The translations under genes and the position numbers were made by a program. Shown here piece after piece: positions 1 to 9,718 of a DNA stretch of 64,000 nucleotides (position 1 is its first letter; the number at the start of each line of letters is the position of its first letter). The notes below the pieces were generated by a model. It was not told the DNA's origin and did not search any database. It was given only the letters and a program-made list of their open reading frames with translations. The DNA comes from Thermobifida cellulosilytica TB100 (lineage in GTDB: Bacteria; Actinomycetota; Actinomycetes; Streptosporangiales; Streptosporangiaceae): positions 42,585 through 106,584 of the forward strand of contig NZ_KQ950181.1 in assembly GCF_001517975.1 (NCBI RefSeq). The letters are read 5' to 3'.

Positions 1-54
1 GGAGCGATCCCAAACACGAGTTCCTCCTGACACCAATCCCCACCGGGAGTCCTC

Positions 55-2322
55 GTGCAGCATCTTCCCCCCGGGACCCGGCGGCGCGGCTCCACGTGCG
101 CCCTCGCGGTCCTCACCGCTCTCACCCTGGGCGTCACCGGCGCCGCCGTGCTCAGCGGCCCGGCCCACGCCGCCGCCGGATGCAGCGTCGACTACACCGT
201 CAACCAGTGGAACACCGGGTTCACCGGCAACGTCACCGTCACCAACCTCGGCGATCCCGTCAACGGCTGGACCGTGCGGTGGACCTTCCCCTCCGGAGAA
301 CGCCTCAGCCAGGGCTGGAACGCCGAGTTCAGCACCTCCGGAGCCGAGGTCACCGCCGCCAACACCGCCTGGAACGCCGCCATCCCCACCGGCGGCACGG
401 TCAGCTTCGGCTTCAACGCCACCCACAACGGGACCGTCGGCATCCCCGCCTCCTTCACCCTCAACGGCACCGTCTGCACCGGCCAGACCGACCCCGGCGG
501 CCCCCAGAACCCCGAACAGCCGGAACAGCCGGAGGAGCCGGGGACGTCCGACCCCCAGCCCGACCCCGGCGGCACCCGCCAGGCCGAACGGCTCGACCGC
601 GGCCTGATCAGCGTGCGCAGCGGCAACGGCAACCTGGTGAGCTGGCGGCTGCTCGGGTCCGACCCGCGGAACGTCGCCTTCAACGTCTACCGCGGCTCCA
701 CCCGGCTCAACTCCACCCCGCTCACCTCCGCCACCTCCTACTACGACTCCGGAGCCCCGGCGAACGCCTCCTACACGGTGCGCCCGGTCGTCGGCGGCGT
801 CGAGCAGGCCGCCTCGCCCGCCTCCCTCAACTTCACCGACGGCTACCTGGACGTGCCGCTCCAGCGCCCCCAGGGCGGCAGCGTCAACGGCTCCTCCTAC
901 ACCTACGACGCCAACGACGCCAGCGTCGGCGACCTCGACGGCGACGGCCGCTACGAGATCGTCCTCAAGTGGGAGCCCACCAACGCCAAGGACAACTCCC
1001 AGTCCGGCTACACCGGCCCGGTGCTCATCGACGCCTACGAACTCGACGGCACCCGGCTGTGGCGCATCGACCTGGGCCGCAACATCCGCGCCGGCGCCCA
1101 CTACACCCAGTTCCAGGTCTACGACTACGACGGCGACGGGCGCGCCGAGGTCGCCATGAAGACCGCCGACGGCACCCGCGACGGTGCGGGCACGGTCATC
1201 GGCTCGGCCTCCGCCGACTACCGCAACTCCTCCGGCTACGTGCTGTCCGGCCCCGAGTACCTCACCGTCTTCGACGGGCGCACCGGCCGCGCCCTGGACA
1301 CCGTCGACTACGTGCCCGCCCGCGGCACCGTGTCGTCGTGGGGCGACTCCTACGGAAACCGGGTCGACCGCTTCCTCGCCGGAACCGCCTACCTGGACGG
1401 GCGGCGGCCCAGCATGATCTTCTCCCGCGGCTACTACACCCGGACCGTCATCACGGCGTGGGACTTCCGCAACGGGCGGCTGAGCAGGCGCTGGACCTTC
1501 GACACCAACAGTTCCACCAACGTCGGACGCGGCTACGACGGCCAGGGCTTCCACTCCCTGTCCATCGCCGACGCCGACGGCGACGGCCGCGACGAGGTCA
1601 TGTTCGGCGCGATGGCCGTCGACGACAACGGAAACGGCATGTGGACCACCGGGTACGGGCACGGCGACGCCCTGCACGTCGGCGACTTCGTGCCCAACCG
1701 TCCCGGACTGGAGGTCTACGGCGTCTCCGAGAGCACCTCCCAGCCCGATGCGTGGCTCGCCGACGCGCGTACCGGGTCCACTCTGTGGCGCACCGCCCCC
1801 GGCAGCGACAACGGCCGCGGCGTCGCGGGGGACATCTGGGCGGGCAGCCCCGGGGCGGAGTTCTGGTCCTCCAGCGTCAGCGGCCTGCTCAACACCTCCG
1901 GGAGCAACGTCGGACGCAAGCCGAGCTCGACCAACTTCCTGGTCTGGTGGGACGGCGACCCCAGCCGGGAACTGCTCGACCAGACCCGCATCGACAAGTA
2001 CGGCCCGAGCGGCGACACCCGACTGCTCACCGGCAGCGGCGTGGCCTCCAACAACGGCACCAAGGCCACCCCGGCGCTGTCCGGCGACATCCTCGGCGAC
2101 TGGCGCGAAGAGGTCATCTGGCGCACCAGCGACAACTCGGCGCTGCGCATCTACGCCAGTCCGCACCCGACCGACCTGCGTATCCCCACCCTGATGCACG
2201 ACACCCAGTACCGGGTGGCGATCGCCTGGCAGAACACCGCCTACAACCAGCCGCCGCACCCGTCCTTCCACATCGGCGACGGCATGGCCACACCGCCGTG
2301 GCCCGACATCTACTACCCCTGA
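55..2322 (+). CDS. Secreted rhamnogalacturonan lyase, PL11 family, with N-terminal CBM2
   Basis: 755 aa, GTG start preceded by GGGAG. Residues 1-40 form a Sec signal peptide (Arg-rich start, hydrophobic core, AHA cleavage site). Residues 43-141 are a CBM2 cellulose-binding module with the usual bracketing cysteines (C43, C141). A Pro/Glu-rich linker (about 150-173) leads to the PL11 domain (about 176-755), which has several Ca-binding DxDxDG loops (for example DLDGDGRYE and DYDGDGRAE). PL11 enzymes cleave the rhamnogalacturonan I backbone of pectin by beta-elimination. The cellulose module would hold the enzyme on plant cell walls. It appears monocistronic and ends in a strong hairpin. Function is inferred from family resemblance; endo versus exo action cannot be read. 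Confidence 0.9.
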   Translation: MQHLPPGTRRRGSTCALAVLTALTLGVTGAAVLSGPAHAAAGCSVDYTVNQWNTGFTGNVTVTNLGDPVNGWTVRWTFPSGERLSQGWNAEFSTSGAEVTAANTAWNAAIPTGGTVSFGFNATHNGTVGIPASFTLNGTVCTGQTDPGGPQNPEQPEQPEEPGTSDPQPDPGGTRQAERLDRGLISVRSGNGNLVSWRLLGSDPRNVAFNVYRGSTRLNSTPLTSATSYYDSGAPANASYTVRPVVGGVEQAASPASLNFTDGYLDVPLQRPQGGSVNGSSYTYDANDASVGDLDGDGRYEIVLKWEPTNAKDNSQSGYTGPVLIDAYELDGTRLWRIDLGRNIRAGAHYTQFQVYDYDGDGRAEVAMKTADGTRDGAGTVIGSASADYRNSSGYVLSGPEYLTVFDGRTGRALDTVDYVPARGTVSSWGDSYGNRVDRFLAGTAYLDGRRPSMIFSRGYYTRTVITAWDFRNGRLSRRWTFDTNSSTNVGRGYDGQGFHSLSIADADGDGRDEVMFGAMAVDDNGNGMWTTGYGHGDALHVGDFVPNRPGLEVYGVSESTSQPDAWLADARTGSTLWRTAPGSDNGRGVAGDIWAGSPGAEFWSSSVSGLLNTSGSNVGRKPSSTNFLVWWDGDPSRELLDQTRIDKYGPSGDTRLLTGSGVASNNGTKATPALSGDILGDWREEVIWRTSDNSALRIYASPHPTDLRIPTLMHDTQYRVAIAWQNTAYNQPPHPSFHIGDGMATPPWPDIYYP

Positions 2323-2339
2323 CCGGCAGGCAGACCGAA

Positions 2340-2365
2340 GGCGGGCCGCCGTGCGGCGGCCCGCC
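2340..2365 (+). terminator. Rho-independent-like terminator after the PL11 gene
   Basis: Perfect 11-bp stem GGCGGGCCGCC/GGCGGCCCGCC with a GTGC loop, 18 bp after the stop codon. It has no T-tract, which is common in high-GC actinobacteria. Confidence 0.7.
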
Positions 2366-2588
2366 CCCAGTAGGCCTCGCCCCGCCGCCGACACGTCGTC
2401 GGCCGACGCCGCGCGGCGCGCCCGGATGCCGGGGGACAGCCGGTCGGCCTGGCCCGCCTCTCGGACATTCCAGGCCGCGGGGTTTCGGCGCGGCCCGAAC
2501 CCGCTTTGCCGTGTTGTCCGAGAGGGACAGGAGACCTTTTGCGTTTCGTGTGGCCCCTGGCCCGCACCCACGGTGAGAGAGAACCCGG

Positions 2589-2972
2589 ATGCCGCTGCTC
2601 AACCTGACACCGCACGAGGTGACGGTCCTCTCCGACGACGCTCGGGTGATCGGGCGCTACCCCGCCGCGGCCCGGCCGGTGCGGGTGCCGGTGGTCCGGG
2701 TGCGGGTCGGCGAGGTCGACGGGGTCCCCCTGGTCCGCCAGTACCACGGGCGCACCGTACTGCCGGAGGAGCGCCCGGGGACCTGGTACATCGTCTCCAC
2801 CCTGGTCGCCGCGGCCCACCCGGGGCGCCGCGACCTGCTGGTCCCCACGGACCTGGTGCGCTCCGCCGACGGCACGGTCGTCGGGTGCCGTGCGCTCGAC
2901 TGCCACACCGGACCGGAACTGCGCCGAATGGTGTGCGAAGAGCCGGGAGCGGGAGAGGTAACGGAACCGTAG
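2589..2972 (+). CDS. Conserved hypothetical protein
   Basis: 127 aa, ATG start with a GA-rich ribosome site (GAGAGAG) upstream. It begins MPLLNLTPHEVTVL and contains YIVSTLVAAAHPGRRDLLVPTDLVR near residues 60-90 (pieces: YIVSTLVAAAHPG, DLLVPTDLVR). Small actinobacterial and phage-associated proteins of unknown function share this LTPHxV start. No membrane segment or signal peptide is visible. It stands alone between the lyase and the pentose phosphate cluster. No function can be assigned. Confidence 0.7.
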   Translation: MPLLNLTPHEVTVLSDDARVIGRYPAAARPVRVPVVRVRVGEVDGVPLVRQYHGRTVLPEERPGTWYIVSTLVAAAHPGRRDLLVPTDLVRSADGTVVGCRALDCHTGPELRRMVCEEPGAGEVTEP

Positions 2973-3245
2973 TTGCAGAAATAAATCAGAAAATAAAGCC
3001 TTAACCCTTTTCCCTGTTGTGTTTGTCATGTTACTCTCTGTTCTGATCGGTGCTGGAAAACGCTGATCCGACCACTCTGCGTGTTGCCCGCGCCGACAAC
3101 GCCGTGCCCCGACCGGCCCGCAGTTCTCCCGGCGTGCGGCACCGCGGGCCGTCCCGGCGGCCACAAGCCTGATACCGCACCCCTCAGCCGACACCAGCTT
3201 CGCCGCACCGTTGCTGCCGACCACCGCCGGGATGGGAGGAGAAGA
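2973..3245. other. Gene-free spacer, partly AT-rich
   Basis: With the palindrome below, this fills the 339 bp between two gene ends. Bases 2973-3050 are unusually AT-rich for this genome (several AAATAA runs); the rest is ordinary GC-rich DNA. I see no supportable ORF. Readthrough from the preceding gene probably ends here. Confidence 0.5.
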
Positions 3246-3273
3246 GGGGCGGACGACCGCGGTCGTCCGCCCC
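3246..3273 (-). terminator. Palindromic terminator for the pgl-opcA-zwf side
   Basis: Perfect 28-bp palindrome with half-site GGGGCGGACGACCG, 38 bp beyond the pgl stop. It can act in both directions and separates the convergent 2589-2972 gene from pgl. Confidence 0.75.
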
Positions 3274-3311
3274 CTTTCCCGTTCGGCCCCGACAGCGCCG
3301 CCCCCGCGGCG

Positions 3312-4100
3312 TCACGCCGTGCCGGGAACGGAGAAGCCCGGCGGCAGCGCCCCCGCCGCCGCCCGGTCCAGCAGGAACAGGGTGCGGGAGCGGCCCCGCG
3401 CGCCCGCCGCGGGCACCTGCACCGGCCCGGCCTTGTCCAGCGCCAGACGCACCGCATGGGCCTTGGCCTCCCCCGCGGCGAGCAGCCACACCTCGCGGGC
3501 CGAACGGATCGCGGGCAGCGTCAGCGAGATCCGCACCGGCGGCGGCTTGGGCGATCCGTGCACCGCGACCACGGTCCGCTCGGTCTCGTACATCGCGGGC
3601 CGCTCCGGGAAGAGCGAGGCCACGTGCGCGTCCGGCCCCACCCCCAGCAGGCACACGTCGAACACCGGCACCGGGTCGCCGTACTCGGCGGCCTCCCGCA
3701 GCTCGTCGGCGTAGCGGCGCGCCCCCGCCTCCGGGTCGTCGCCGTCCGCCCCGTCCGACGCCGCCATCGGGTGCACCCGCTCGGCGGACACCGGCACGTG
3801 GTCCAGCAGCGCGCGGCGCGCCTGCGTCTCGTTGCGGTCGGCGTGGCCGGACGGCAGGAACCGCTCGTCACCCCACCACACGTCCACCCGCGACCAGTCG
3901 ACGGCGTCGCGCGCCGGGGAGAGCGCCAACTGCTCCAGGACCGCGATGCCGATGCCGCCGCCGGTCAGCACCACCGACGCAGTGCCCCGCAGCGCCTGGG
4001 CGTCCACCAGACGGGTGACCAGGCGCGCCGCAGCGGCCTTGGCGAGCAGGTCCGCGTCGGGCTGCACCACCACGGTGGGCGGGGTGACGATCCGGCTCAC
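3312..4100 (-). CDS. pgl: 6-phosphogluconolactonase
   Basis: 262 aa. Hydrolyses 6-phosphogluconolactone to 6-phosphogluconate, the second step of the oxidative pentose phosphate pathway. The GTG start overlaps the opcA stop by 4 bp (GTGA), so translation is coupled. Recognisable motifs are LTGGG near residue 47, WWGDERFLP (about 75-83) with the following NETQAR, and LLGVGPDAHVASLFP in the second half. This is the SugarP isomerase/NagB-like DevB fold. Length is normal. It is the last gene of zwf-opcA-pgl. Confidence 0.94.
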   Translation of the reverse strand: MSRIVTPPTVVVQPDADLLAKAAAARLVTRLVDAQALRGTASVVLTGGGIGIAVLEQLALSPARDAVDWSRVDVWWGDERFLPSGHADRNETQARRALLDHVPVSAERVHPMAASDGADGDDPEAGARRYADELREAAEYGDPVPVFDVCLLGVGPDAHVASLFPERPAMYETERTVVAVHGSPKPPPVRISLTLPAIRSAREVWLLAAGEAKAHAVRLALDKAGPVQVPAAGARGRSRTLFLLDRAAAGALPPGFSVPGTA

Positions 4101-5023
4101 GACGGCACCTCCGCTTCGCTCAACCGCTCCACCATGGCCTTCGCCGCGGCCTCGTACATCTCGTCGGAATCCAGGCGGCGCAGCTCCTCGGCGAGGTACT
4201 CGGCGGTGCGGCGCCGCGACAGCGCCACCGTCTGCGCCGGACGGCCCGGGCGGTGCAGGGTGGCCACCCGGCCGTCCTTGCGGCTGATGGTGATGGGGCC
4301 GTCCTCGGTGTACAGGACCGCCTCGGTGATGCCGGGGCCGGTGGAGACGCGGCGCCGCGCCGGGACCTCCAGTTGCCGCGCCAGCCATGCGGCCAGCAGG
4401 TCGGCGCTGGGCAGGTGCGCCTCGGCGGCGACCTCCACGCCGGTGATCCAACTGCACGGCTGGTCCATGGTGGAGGCCAGCAGGGAGCGCCACGGCGTGG
4501 TGCGGGTCCAGGACAGGTCGGTGTCGCCGGGATGGTAGTGGCGGACGCGCTCCACCAGGTCGGCGACCGGGTCGGCGGCGCGGTGGGAGTCGGTGATGCG
4601 CCGGTTGGCGAGCCGCCCCACCGGGTCGGCCACCGGATTGGCGGGGCCGACGCCCGGCCACCACGCCACCACCGGGGAGTCGGGCACCAGCAGCGGCGTG
4701 ACCACCGAGTCGGCGTGCTCGGCGAGCGGCCCGTACAGCCGCAGCAGCAGGGTCTCGCCCGGACCGGACGTGCCGGGGCGGCGGATCTCGGCGTCGATCG
4801 CCGGTTCGGTGTCGGGATCGCGCAGGATCAGCGCGATCACCCGGCTGGGGTGTTCGCGCCCGGCCTCGGTGGCGGCCTGCACCGCGTCGTAGTGGTCGGC
4901 CTCGTCGGTGACGATGACCAGGGTGAGGACGAGGTTCATCGCGCCGCCGCCGACACTGCGCCGCTCGGCGGCCAGCTCCTCGACGATCTGCGCGGTCGTG
5001 GTTCGCGGAAGATACAGGGTCAA
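4097..5023 (-). CDS. opcA: Glucose-6-phosphate dehydrogenase assembly protein OpcA
   Basis: 308 aa, the usual OpcA length. In cyanobacteria and actinobacteria OpcA promotes assembly and redox activation of Zwf. Hallmarks are the ATTTAQI-like start (TTTAQIVEEL), the central VAWWPG tract and the SWTRTTPWRSLLAS segment. It lies between zwf and pgl, as in Streptomyces and Mycobacterium, and overlaps pgl by 4 bp. No catalytic residues are expected. Confidence 0.93.
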   Translation of the reverse strand: MTLYLPRTTTAQIVEELAAERRSVGGGAMNLVLTLVIVTDEADHYDAVQAATEAGREHPSRVIALILRDPDTEPAIDAEIRRPGTSGPGETLLLRLYGPLAEHADSVVTPLLVPDSPVVAWWPGVGPANPVADPVGRLANRRITDSHRAADPVADLVERVRHYHPGDTDLSWTRTTPWRSLLASTMDQPCSWITGVEVAAEAHLPSADLLAAWLARQLEVPARRRVSTGPGITEAVLYTEDGPITISRKDGRVATLHRPGRPAQTVALSRRRTAEYLAEELRRLDSDEMYEAAAKAMVERLSEAEVPS

Positions 5024-5088
5024 CGGTCCTCCCCGGAACGGGTGGTCGCCCGCGGGCGGCCGACGGGCAGCGGGCGCAACGGCCGCCC

Positions 5089-5115
5089 CGCGTCCCGGAC
5101 CCGGCCCGGGACGCG
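5089..5115 (-). other. Stem-loop in the zwf-opcA spacer
   Basis: 10-bp stem CGCGTCCCGG/CCGGGACGCG in the 106-bp gap between zwf and opcA. It may be a partial terminator or an RNA-stability element that sets zwf above opcA. This role is inferred from position only. Confidence 0.4.
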
Positions 5116-5129
5116 CGGCCTGTCCCGCG

Positions 5130-6674
5130 TCACGGCCTGCGCCACTGGCGGCCGTCGCGGGCCAGCAGTTCGTGTCCGGACCTGGGCCCCCAGGTGCCCG
5201 CCTCGTACGGTTCGGGACGGCCGCTCTTGGCCCAGAACTCCTCGATGGGGTCGAGAATCCGCCACGACAGCTCCACCTCCTCCTGGCGGGGGAACAGCGG
5301 CGGGTCGCCGATGAGCACGTCCAGGATCAGCCGCTCGTACGCCTCGGGGCTGGCCTCGGTGAAGGACGCGCCGTAGCTGAAGTCCATGCTGACGTCGCGC
5401 ACCTCCATGGTGGGGCCCGGCACCTTGGAGCCGAACCGCAGGGTCACGCCCTCGTCCGGCTGGATCCGGATCACCAGCGAGTTCGCGCCCTGCTCCTCGG
5501 TGACGACGTGGTCGAACACCTGGTTGGCGGTGCGCTGGAAGATCAGCGCGACCTCGGTGACCCGCCGTCCCAGCCGTTTGCCGGTGCGCAGGTAGAACGG
5601 CACGCCCGCCCAGCGGCGCGTGTTCACGCCCAGCTTCACCGCCGCGTAGGTCTCGGTGGTGGAGTCGGGGGAGATGCCCTCCTCCTCCAGGTAGCCCACC
5701 ACCCGTGCGCCGCCCTGCCACCCGGCGGCGTACTGGCCGCGCGCCGTGCCGGTGGCCAGGTCCTCGGGCAGCCGCACCGCGGAGAGCGCCTTGACCTTCT
5801 CGGCGCGGATCGCGTCCGCGGTGAACGACAGCGGCTCCTCCATCGCCACCAGCGCCAGCAGTTGCAGCAGGTGGTTCTGGATGACGTCACGCGCCGCGCC
5901 GATGCCGTCGTAGTAGCCGGCCCGTCCGCCCACCCCGATGTCCTCGGCCATCGTGATCTGCACGTGGTCGATGTAGGACCGGTTCCAGATCGGCTCGAAC
6001 AGGGTGTTGGCGAACCGCAGCGCCAGCAGGTTCTGGACGGTCTCCTTGCCCAGGTAGTGGTCGATGCGGAACACCTCGTGCGGCGGGAAGACGTCGTCGA
6101 CGATCGCGTTCAGCTCCTGGGCGCTGGCCAGGTCGTGGCCGAACGGCTTCTCGATGACGACGCGCCGCCAGGAGTCGCCGGTGCTCTGCGCCAGCCCGCA
6201 CCGCTTCAACTGGGTGAGCACCGTGGGGAACAGCTTCGGAGGCAGCGACAGGTAGAACGCGTAGTTGCCGCCGGTGCCCCGGACGGCGTCCAGCTCCCGC
6301 ACGGACCGTGCCAGCGCGTCGAACGCCTCGTCGTCGTGCAGTTCTCCCGGCACGAACCGGAAGCCCTCGCTGAGCTGGCGCCACACGTCCTCGCGGAACG
6401 GGGTGCGCGAGTAGGTGCGCACGGCGTCGTGGGCGACCTGGGCGAAGTCCTGGTCGGCCCAGTCGCGGCGGGCGAAGCCCACCAGGCCGAAGCCGGGCGG
6501 CAGCAGACCCCGGTTGGCCAGGTCGTAGATGGCGGGCAGGAGTTTCTTGCGGGACAGGTCGCCGGTCACCCCGAACAGCACCAGCACACTGGGGCCCGCG
6601 ATACGCGGCAACCGCCGGTCCAGCGCGCTGCGCAGCGGGTTGGGGACCGCCCCCGGCATCACCGGTTCTCTCAC
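5130..6674 (-). CDS. zwf: Glucose-6-phosphate 1-dehydrogenase
   Basis: 514 aa. Oxidises glucose-6-phosphate to 6-phosphogluconolactone with reduction of NADP. The N-terminal Rossmann motif is FGVTGDLSRKKLLPAIY, and the active-site motif RIDHYLGKETVQN lies in the middle. The C-terminal G6PD domain is complete. The GTG start at 6674 has AGGAGG 8 bases upstream; an internal ATG five codons later is possible. First gene of zwf-opcA-pgl. Confidence 0.95.
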   Translation of the reverse strand: MREPVMPGAVPNPLRSALDRRLPRIAGPSVLVLFGVTGDLSRKKLLPAIYDLANRGLLPPGFGLVGFARRDWADQDFAQVAHDAVRTYSRTPFREDVWRQLSEGFRFVPGELHDDEAFDALARSVRELDAVRGTGGNYAFYLSLPPKLFPTVLTQLKRCGLAQSTGDSWRRVVIEKPFGHDLASAQELNAIVDDVFPPHEVFRIDHYLGKETVQNLLALRFANTLFEPIWNRSYIDHVQITMAEDIGVGGRAGYYDGIGAARDVIQNHLLQLLALVAMEEPLSFTADAIRAEKVKALSAVRLPEDLATGTARGQYAAGWQGGARVVGYLEEEGISPDSTTETYAAVKLGVNTRRWAGVPFYLRTGKRLGRRVTEVALIFQRTANQVFDHVVTEEQGANSLVIRIQPDEGVTLRFGSKVPGPTMEVRDVSMDFSYGASFTEASPEAYERLILDVLIGDPPLFPRQEEVELSWRILDPIEEFWAKSGRPEPYEAGTWGPRSGHELLARDGRQWRRP

Positions 6675-6762
6675 GTCGCCGTCCTCCTGTCGGGTTGGGA
6701 TCGCGGCCGGTCCGGCGGGCGCCGCCGCGGCCGCGGACCGCGGCGGCGCCGGAGCGTACGGG

Positions 6763-8397
6763 TCAGGGCCGAAGGTCGCCCAGCGCCCGGGTCAGCGCCT
6801 CCAGGCCCGCGGCCCGGTCGCGCAGGTGCAGGCGGACCGTGGGACGGGAGCGTTCGGCCAGCGCGTTGAAGTCGCCCAGCGCCTGGGCCAGTTGCAGGCG
6901 GGAGAACGAGTACGGCTTGCCGGCGATCGCCAGGTCGTCGGCGACGTCCCCGGTGATCTGCACGAACACCCCGTTGGCGGGGCCGCCCTTGTGGTACTGC
7001 CCGGTGGAGTGCAGGAAACGCGGACCCCACCCGAAGGTGACCGGGCGCGGGGTGAGCGCGGCCAGGGCGGAGCGCAGCGCGGCGGCGTTCCCGTCGCCCG
7101 CCGCGTCGCGGTCGAGGTAGGCCATCACCGCGAGGTAGCCGTCCTCGGGCACCGACCGCAGCAGGGACTGCAACACCGAGGAGAGGTCCTTGGCGTCGGC
7201 GAGTCCGGCCGCCTCGGAGGCGTACACCTCGACCGCGCCGTCGGTGAGCAGCGGGGTCCCGGTGGGCAGGTCGCCGCTGCCGGACGACTCCAGCAGGGCC
7301 TTGGTGTTGTCCTTGGACTCCTGCACGTTGGGCTGGTCGAACGGGTTGATGGCGAGCAGGCGGCCCGCCACCGCGGTGGCGTACTCCCAGGCGAGGAACT
7401 GGGCGCCGAGCGGGCCGGTGACGACCGTGTCGGCGGTCTCGGGCGCCTGCGGCTCGGTCTCGCCGTAGACCACCAGGTGGGTGTCGGGGCCGGGGGTGAA
7501 GCCGGGCGCGGAGGTGCCCTCCACGACCACCGGAAGCAGGCCGACGCCGTCCTTGCCGGTGGACTCGGCGACCAGTTGCTCGATCCAGTCGCCCAGGCCC
7601 ACCGGGGTGTCGCCGGCCAGCACCACCTTGTCGTGGCCGCCGAAGCCGCCCAGGGCCGCGCCCAGCACCAGCGCCGGGTTGGTGTCCTCGGCGAGCGTGG
7701 CGGCGAGGGCGGCGGCCTCGTCCAGCAGGGCGGCGACGTCCACTCCGGCCAGCGCGCTGGGCACCAGGCCGAACGCGCTGAGCGCGCTGTAGCGGCCGCC
7801 GACGTTGGGGTCGGCCAGCACCGTCGGGTAGCCGCGCTCGGCGGCCAGCTCGGCCAGCGGCGAGCCCGGGTCGGTGACCACGACGATCCGCTCGACCGGG
7901 TCGATGCCGGCGTCGGTGAAGGCCTGCTCGAAGGCGCGGCGGTGGCTGTCGGTCTCGATGGTCCCGCCGCTCTTGGAGGCGACCACCACGACCGTGCGCT
8001 CGAGGTCGGTCTCGATCGCGCGGCGAACCTGCTGGGCGTCGGTGGTGTCCAGGGTGACCAGGCGGGCTCCCCGGCTCGCGGCGATCACCTCGGGGGCCAG
8101 GGAGGAGCCGCCCATGCCGGCCAGCACCACCCGGTCCAGTCCGGCCTCGCGCTTGGCCCGCGCGATCTCGTCGATCTGCGGCAGCAGAGCCCGCGAGCGC
8201 TCCGGCAGGTCCACCCAGCCCAGCCGGATCGACGCTTCGGGCTCGGCCGCGGGCCCCCACAGGGTGGCGTCCTTGGCGGCCAGCCGGGACGCCACCCTGT
8301 CGGCCCGCAGCTTCTCCAGCGCGCTCTGGGCCGCGTCGCGCACCGCGCCGCGCAGGGTGACGGTGAGGCCCCCGGCCTGTACCTGATCGCTGCTCAA
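6763..8397 (-). CDS. pgi: Glucose-6-phosphate isomerase
   Basis: 544 aa from a TTG start at 8397, preceded by AGGAAGGA at good spacing. An in-frame GTG at 8424 would add nine poor-looking residues. It interconverts glucose-6-phosphate and fructose-6-phosphate. The SIS domains carry GMGGSSLAPEV and SKSGGTIET, which bind sugar phosphate. It lies between zwf and tal, as in other actinomycetes, and links glycolysis to the pentose phosphate genes. Confidence 0.93.
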   Translation of the reverse strand: MSSDQVQAGGLTVTLRGAVRDAAQSALEKLRADRVASRLAAKDATLWGPAAEPEASIRLGWVDLPERSRALLPQIDEIARAKREAGLDRVVLAGMGGSSLAPEVIAASRGARLVTLDTTDAQQVRRAIETDLERTVVVVASKSGGTIETDSHRRAFEQAFTDAGIDPVERIVVVTDPGSPLAELAAERGYPTVLADPNVGGRYSALSAFGLVPSALAGVDVAALLDEAAALAATLAEDTNPALVLGAALGGFGGHDKVVLAGDTPVGLGDWIEQLVAESTGKDGVGLLPVVVEGTSAPGFTPGPDTHLVVYGETEPQAPETADTVVTGPLGAQFLAWEYATAVAGRLLAINPFDQPNVQESKDNTKALLESSGSGDLPTGTPLLTDGAVEVYASEAAGLADAKDLSSVLQSLLRSVPEDGYLAVMAYLDRDAAGDGNAAALRSALAALTPRPVTFGWGPRFLHSTGQYHKGGPANGVFVQITGDVADDLAIAGKPYSFSRLQLAQALGDFNALAERSRPTVRLHLRDRAAGLEALTRALGDLRP

Positions 8398-8551
8398 GGC
8401 GATTGGTCCTTCCTCTTCTCGCACACGGTCACTGCAATTGTTGCCGTCCGCGGCACCGAATGGAATTCGGAGAGAGGGGATGGGCGGGGGCTCCGTCGCC
8501 CCGTTCCGGCAAAAAGGCTGATGGCGGTGGAACGGAGGAGAAAGTGAATTC

Positions 8552-9658
8552 TCAGGAGTGCGCGGCGAGCTGCTGGGAGACGCGCTCCAGCAGCTCCTCC
8601 CAGGACGTGACGAACTTGTCGACGCCCTCGGCCTCCAGTTTCTCCACCACGTCGGCCAGGTTCACGCCGACCGCCTCCACCGCGTCCAGGTGGGCGCGCG
8701 CTGCCTCGTAACTGCCGCGCACCGTGTCGCCGGTGATCCGGGCGTGGTCGGCCACCGCCTCCAGCGTGGCCCGCGGCATGGTGTTCACCGTGCCGGGGGC
8801 GACCAGCTCGGTCACGTACAGGGTGTCCGGCAGCTCCGGGTCCTTCACGCCGGTGGACGCCCACAGGGGGCGCTGCGGACGCGCCCCGGCCGCCGCCAGC
8901 GCGGCCCACCGCTCGCCGGAGAAGACCTCCTCGTAGGCGGCGTAGGCGAGCCGGGCGTTGGCCAGCGCGGTCTTGCCGCGCAGCGCCACCGCCTCCTCGG
9001 TGCCGATCTTCGCCAGCCGCGCGTCCACCTCGGTGTCCACCCGGCTGACGAAGAACGACGCCACCGAGTGGATCGAGGACAGGTCGCGGCCGGCCTCGCG
9101 GGCCTGCTCCAAGCCGGCGAGGAACGCCTCCATCACCGCCCGGTAGCGCTCCAGCGAGAAGATCAGGGTCACGTTGACGCTGATGCCCTCGGCCAGGGCG
9201 GCGGTGATGGCGGGCAGGCCCTCGACCGTCGCGGGGATCTTGATCATCAGGTTGGGCCGGTCCACCAGCCACCACAGCGCCCGCGCCTCGGCGAGGGTCC
9301 GCTCGGTGTCGCGCGCCAGGCGGGGGTCGACCTCCAGCGACACGCGGCCGTCCACGCCGCCGCTGGCCTCGTAGACCGGGCGCAGCACGTCCGCACCCCA
9401 GCGGATGTCGTAGGCGGTGACGGAGCGCACCGCCTCCTCCACCGACACCCCGCGCACCGCCAGGTCGCGCAGTTGGGAGTCGTAGGCGTCGCCCTCGGAC
9501 AAGGCCTTGGCGAAGATCGTGGGATTGGAGGTGACCCCCACGACGCCGCGTTCGGCGACCAGCGCGGCCAGGCCGCCGCTGCGCAGTTGCTGCCTGCTGA
9601 TGTCGTCCAACCAGACGGACACGCCTGCGTCGGAGAGCTGCTGAAGTGGGCTGCCCAT
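8552..9658 (-). CDS. tal: Transaldolase
   Basis: 368 aa from ATG at 9658 with GAGGAG upstream. It transfers dihydroxyacetone units between sugar phosphates. Family motifs are [13 protein letters not shown] near residue 40 and the Schiff-base lysine in [11 protein letters not shown] (about residue 140). The length fits the actinobacterial TalB/TAL-PGI-like class. It lies 60 bp downstream of tkt; a hairpin in that gap suggests partial uncoupling. Confidence 0.95.
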   Translation of the reverse strand: MGSPLQQLSDAGVSVWLDDISRQQLRSGGLAALVAERGVVGVTSNPTIFAKALSEGDAYDSQLRDLAVRGVSVEEAVRSVTAYDIRWGADVLRPVYEASGGVDGRVSLEVDPRLARDTERTLAEARALWWLVDRPNLMIKIPATVEGLPAITAALAEGISVNVTLIFSLERYRAVMEAFLAGLEQAREAGRDLSSIHSVASFFVSRVDTEVDARLAKIGTEEAVALRGKTALANARLAYAAYEEVFSGERWAALAAAGARPQRPLWASTGVKDPELPDTLYVTELVAPGTVNTMPRATLEAVADHARITGDTVRGSYEAARAHLDAVEAVGVNLADVVEKLEAEGVDKFVTSWEELLERVSQQLAAHS

Positions 9659-9683
9659 CGCTTCTCGTACTCCTCGAAGATGC

Positions 9684-9712
9684 GGGGAGGGCCGCATGCG
9701 GCGACCCTCCCC
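9684..9712 (-). terminator. Stem-loop between tkt and tal
   Basis: 8-bp stem GGGGAGGG/CCCTCCCC immediately after the tkt stop. It may terminate part of the transcription or stabilise the tkt mRNA end. Confidence 0.5.
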
Positions 9713-9718
9713 GAACGG

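Noticed and set aside
96..2576. Long plus-strand frame overlapping the PL11 gene
   Set aside because: Arg/His/Pro-rich translation with no family pattern; the PL11 frame has a signal peptide and domains.
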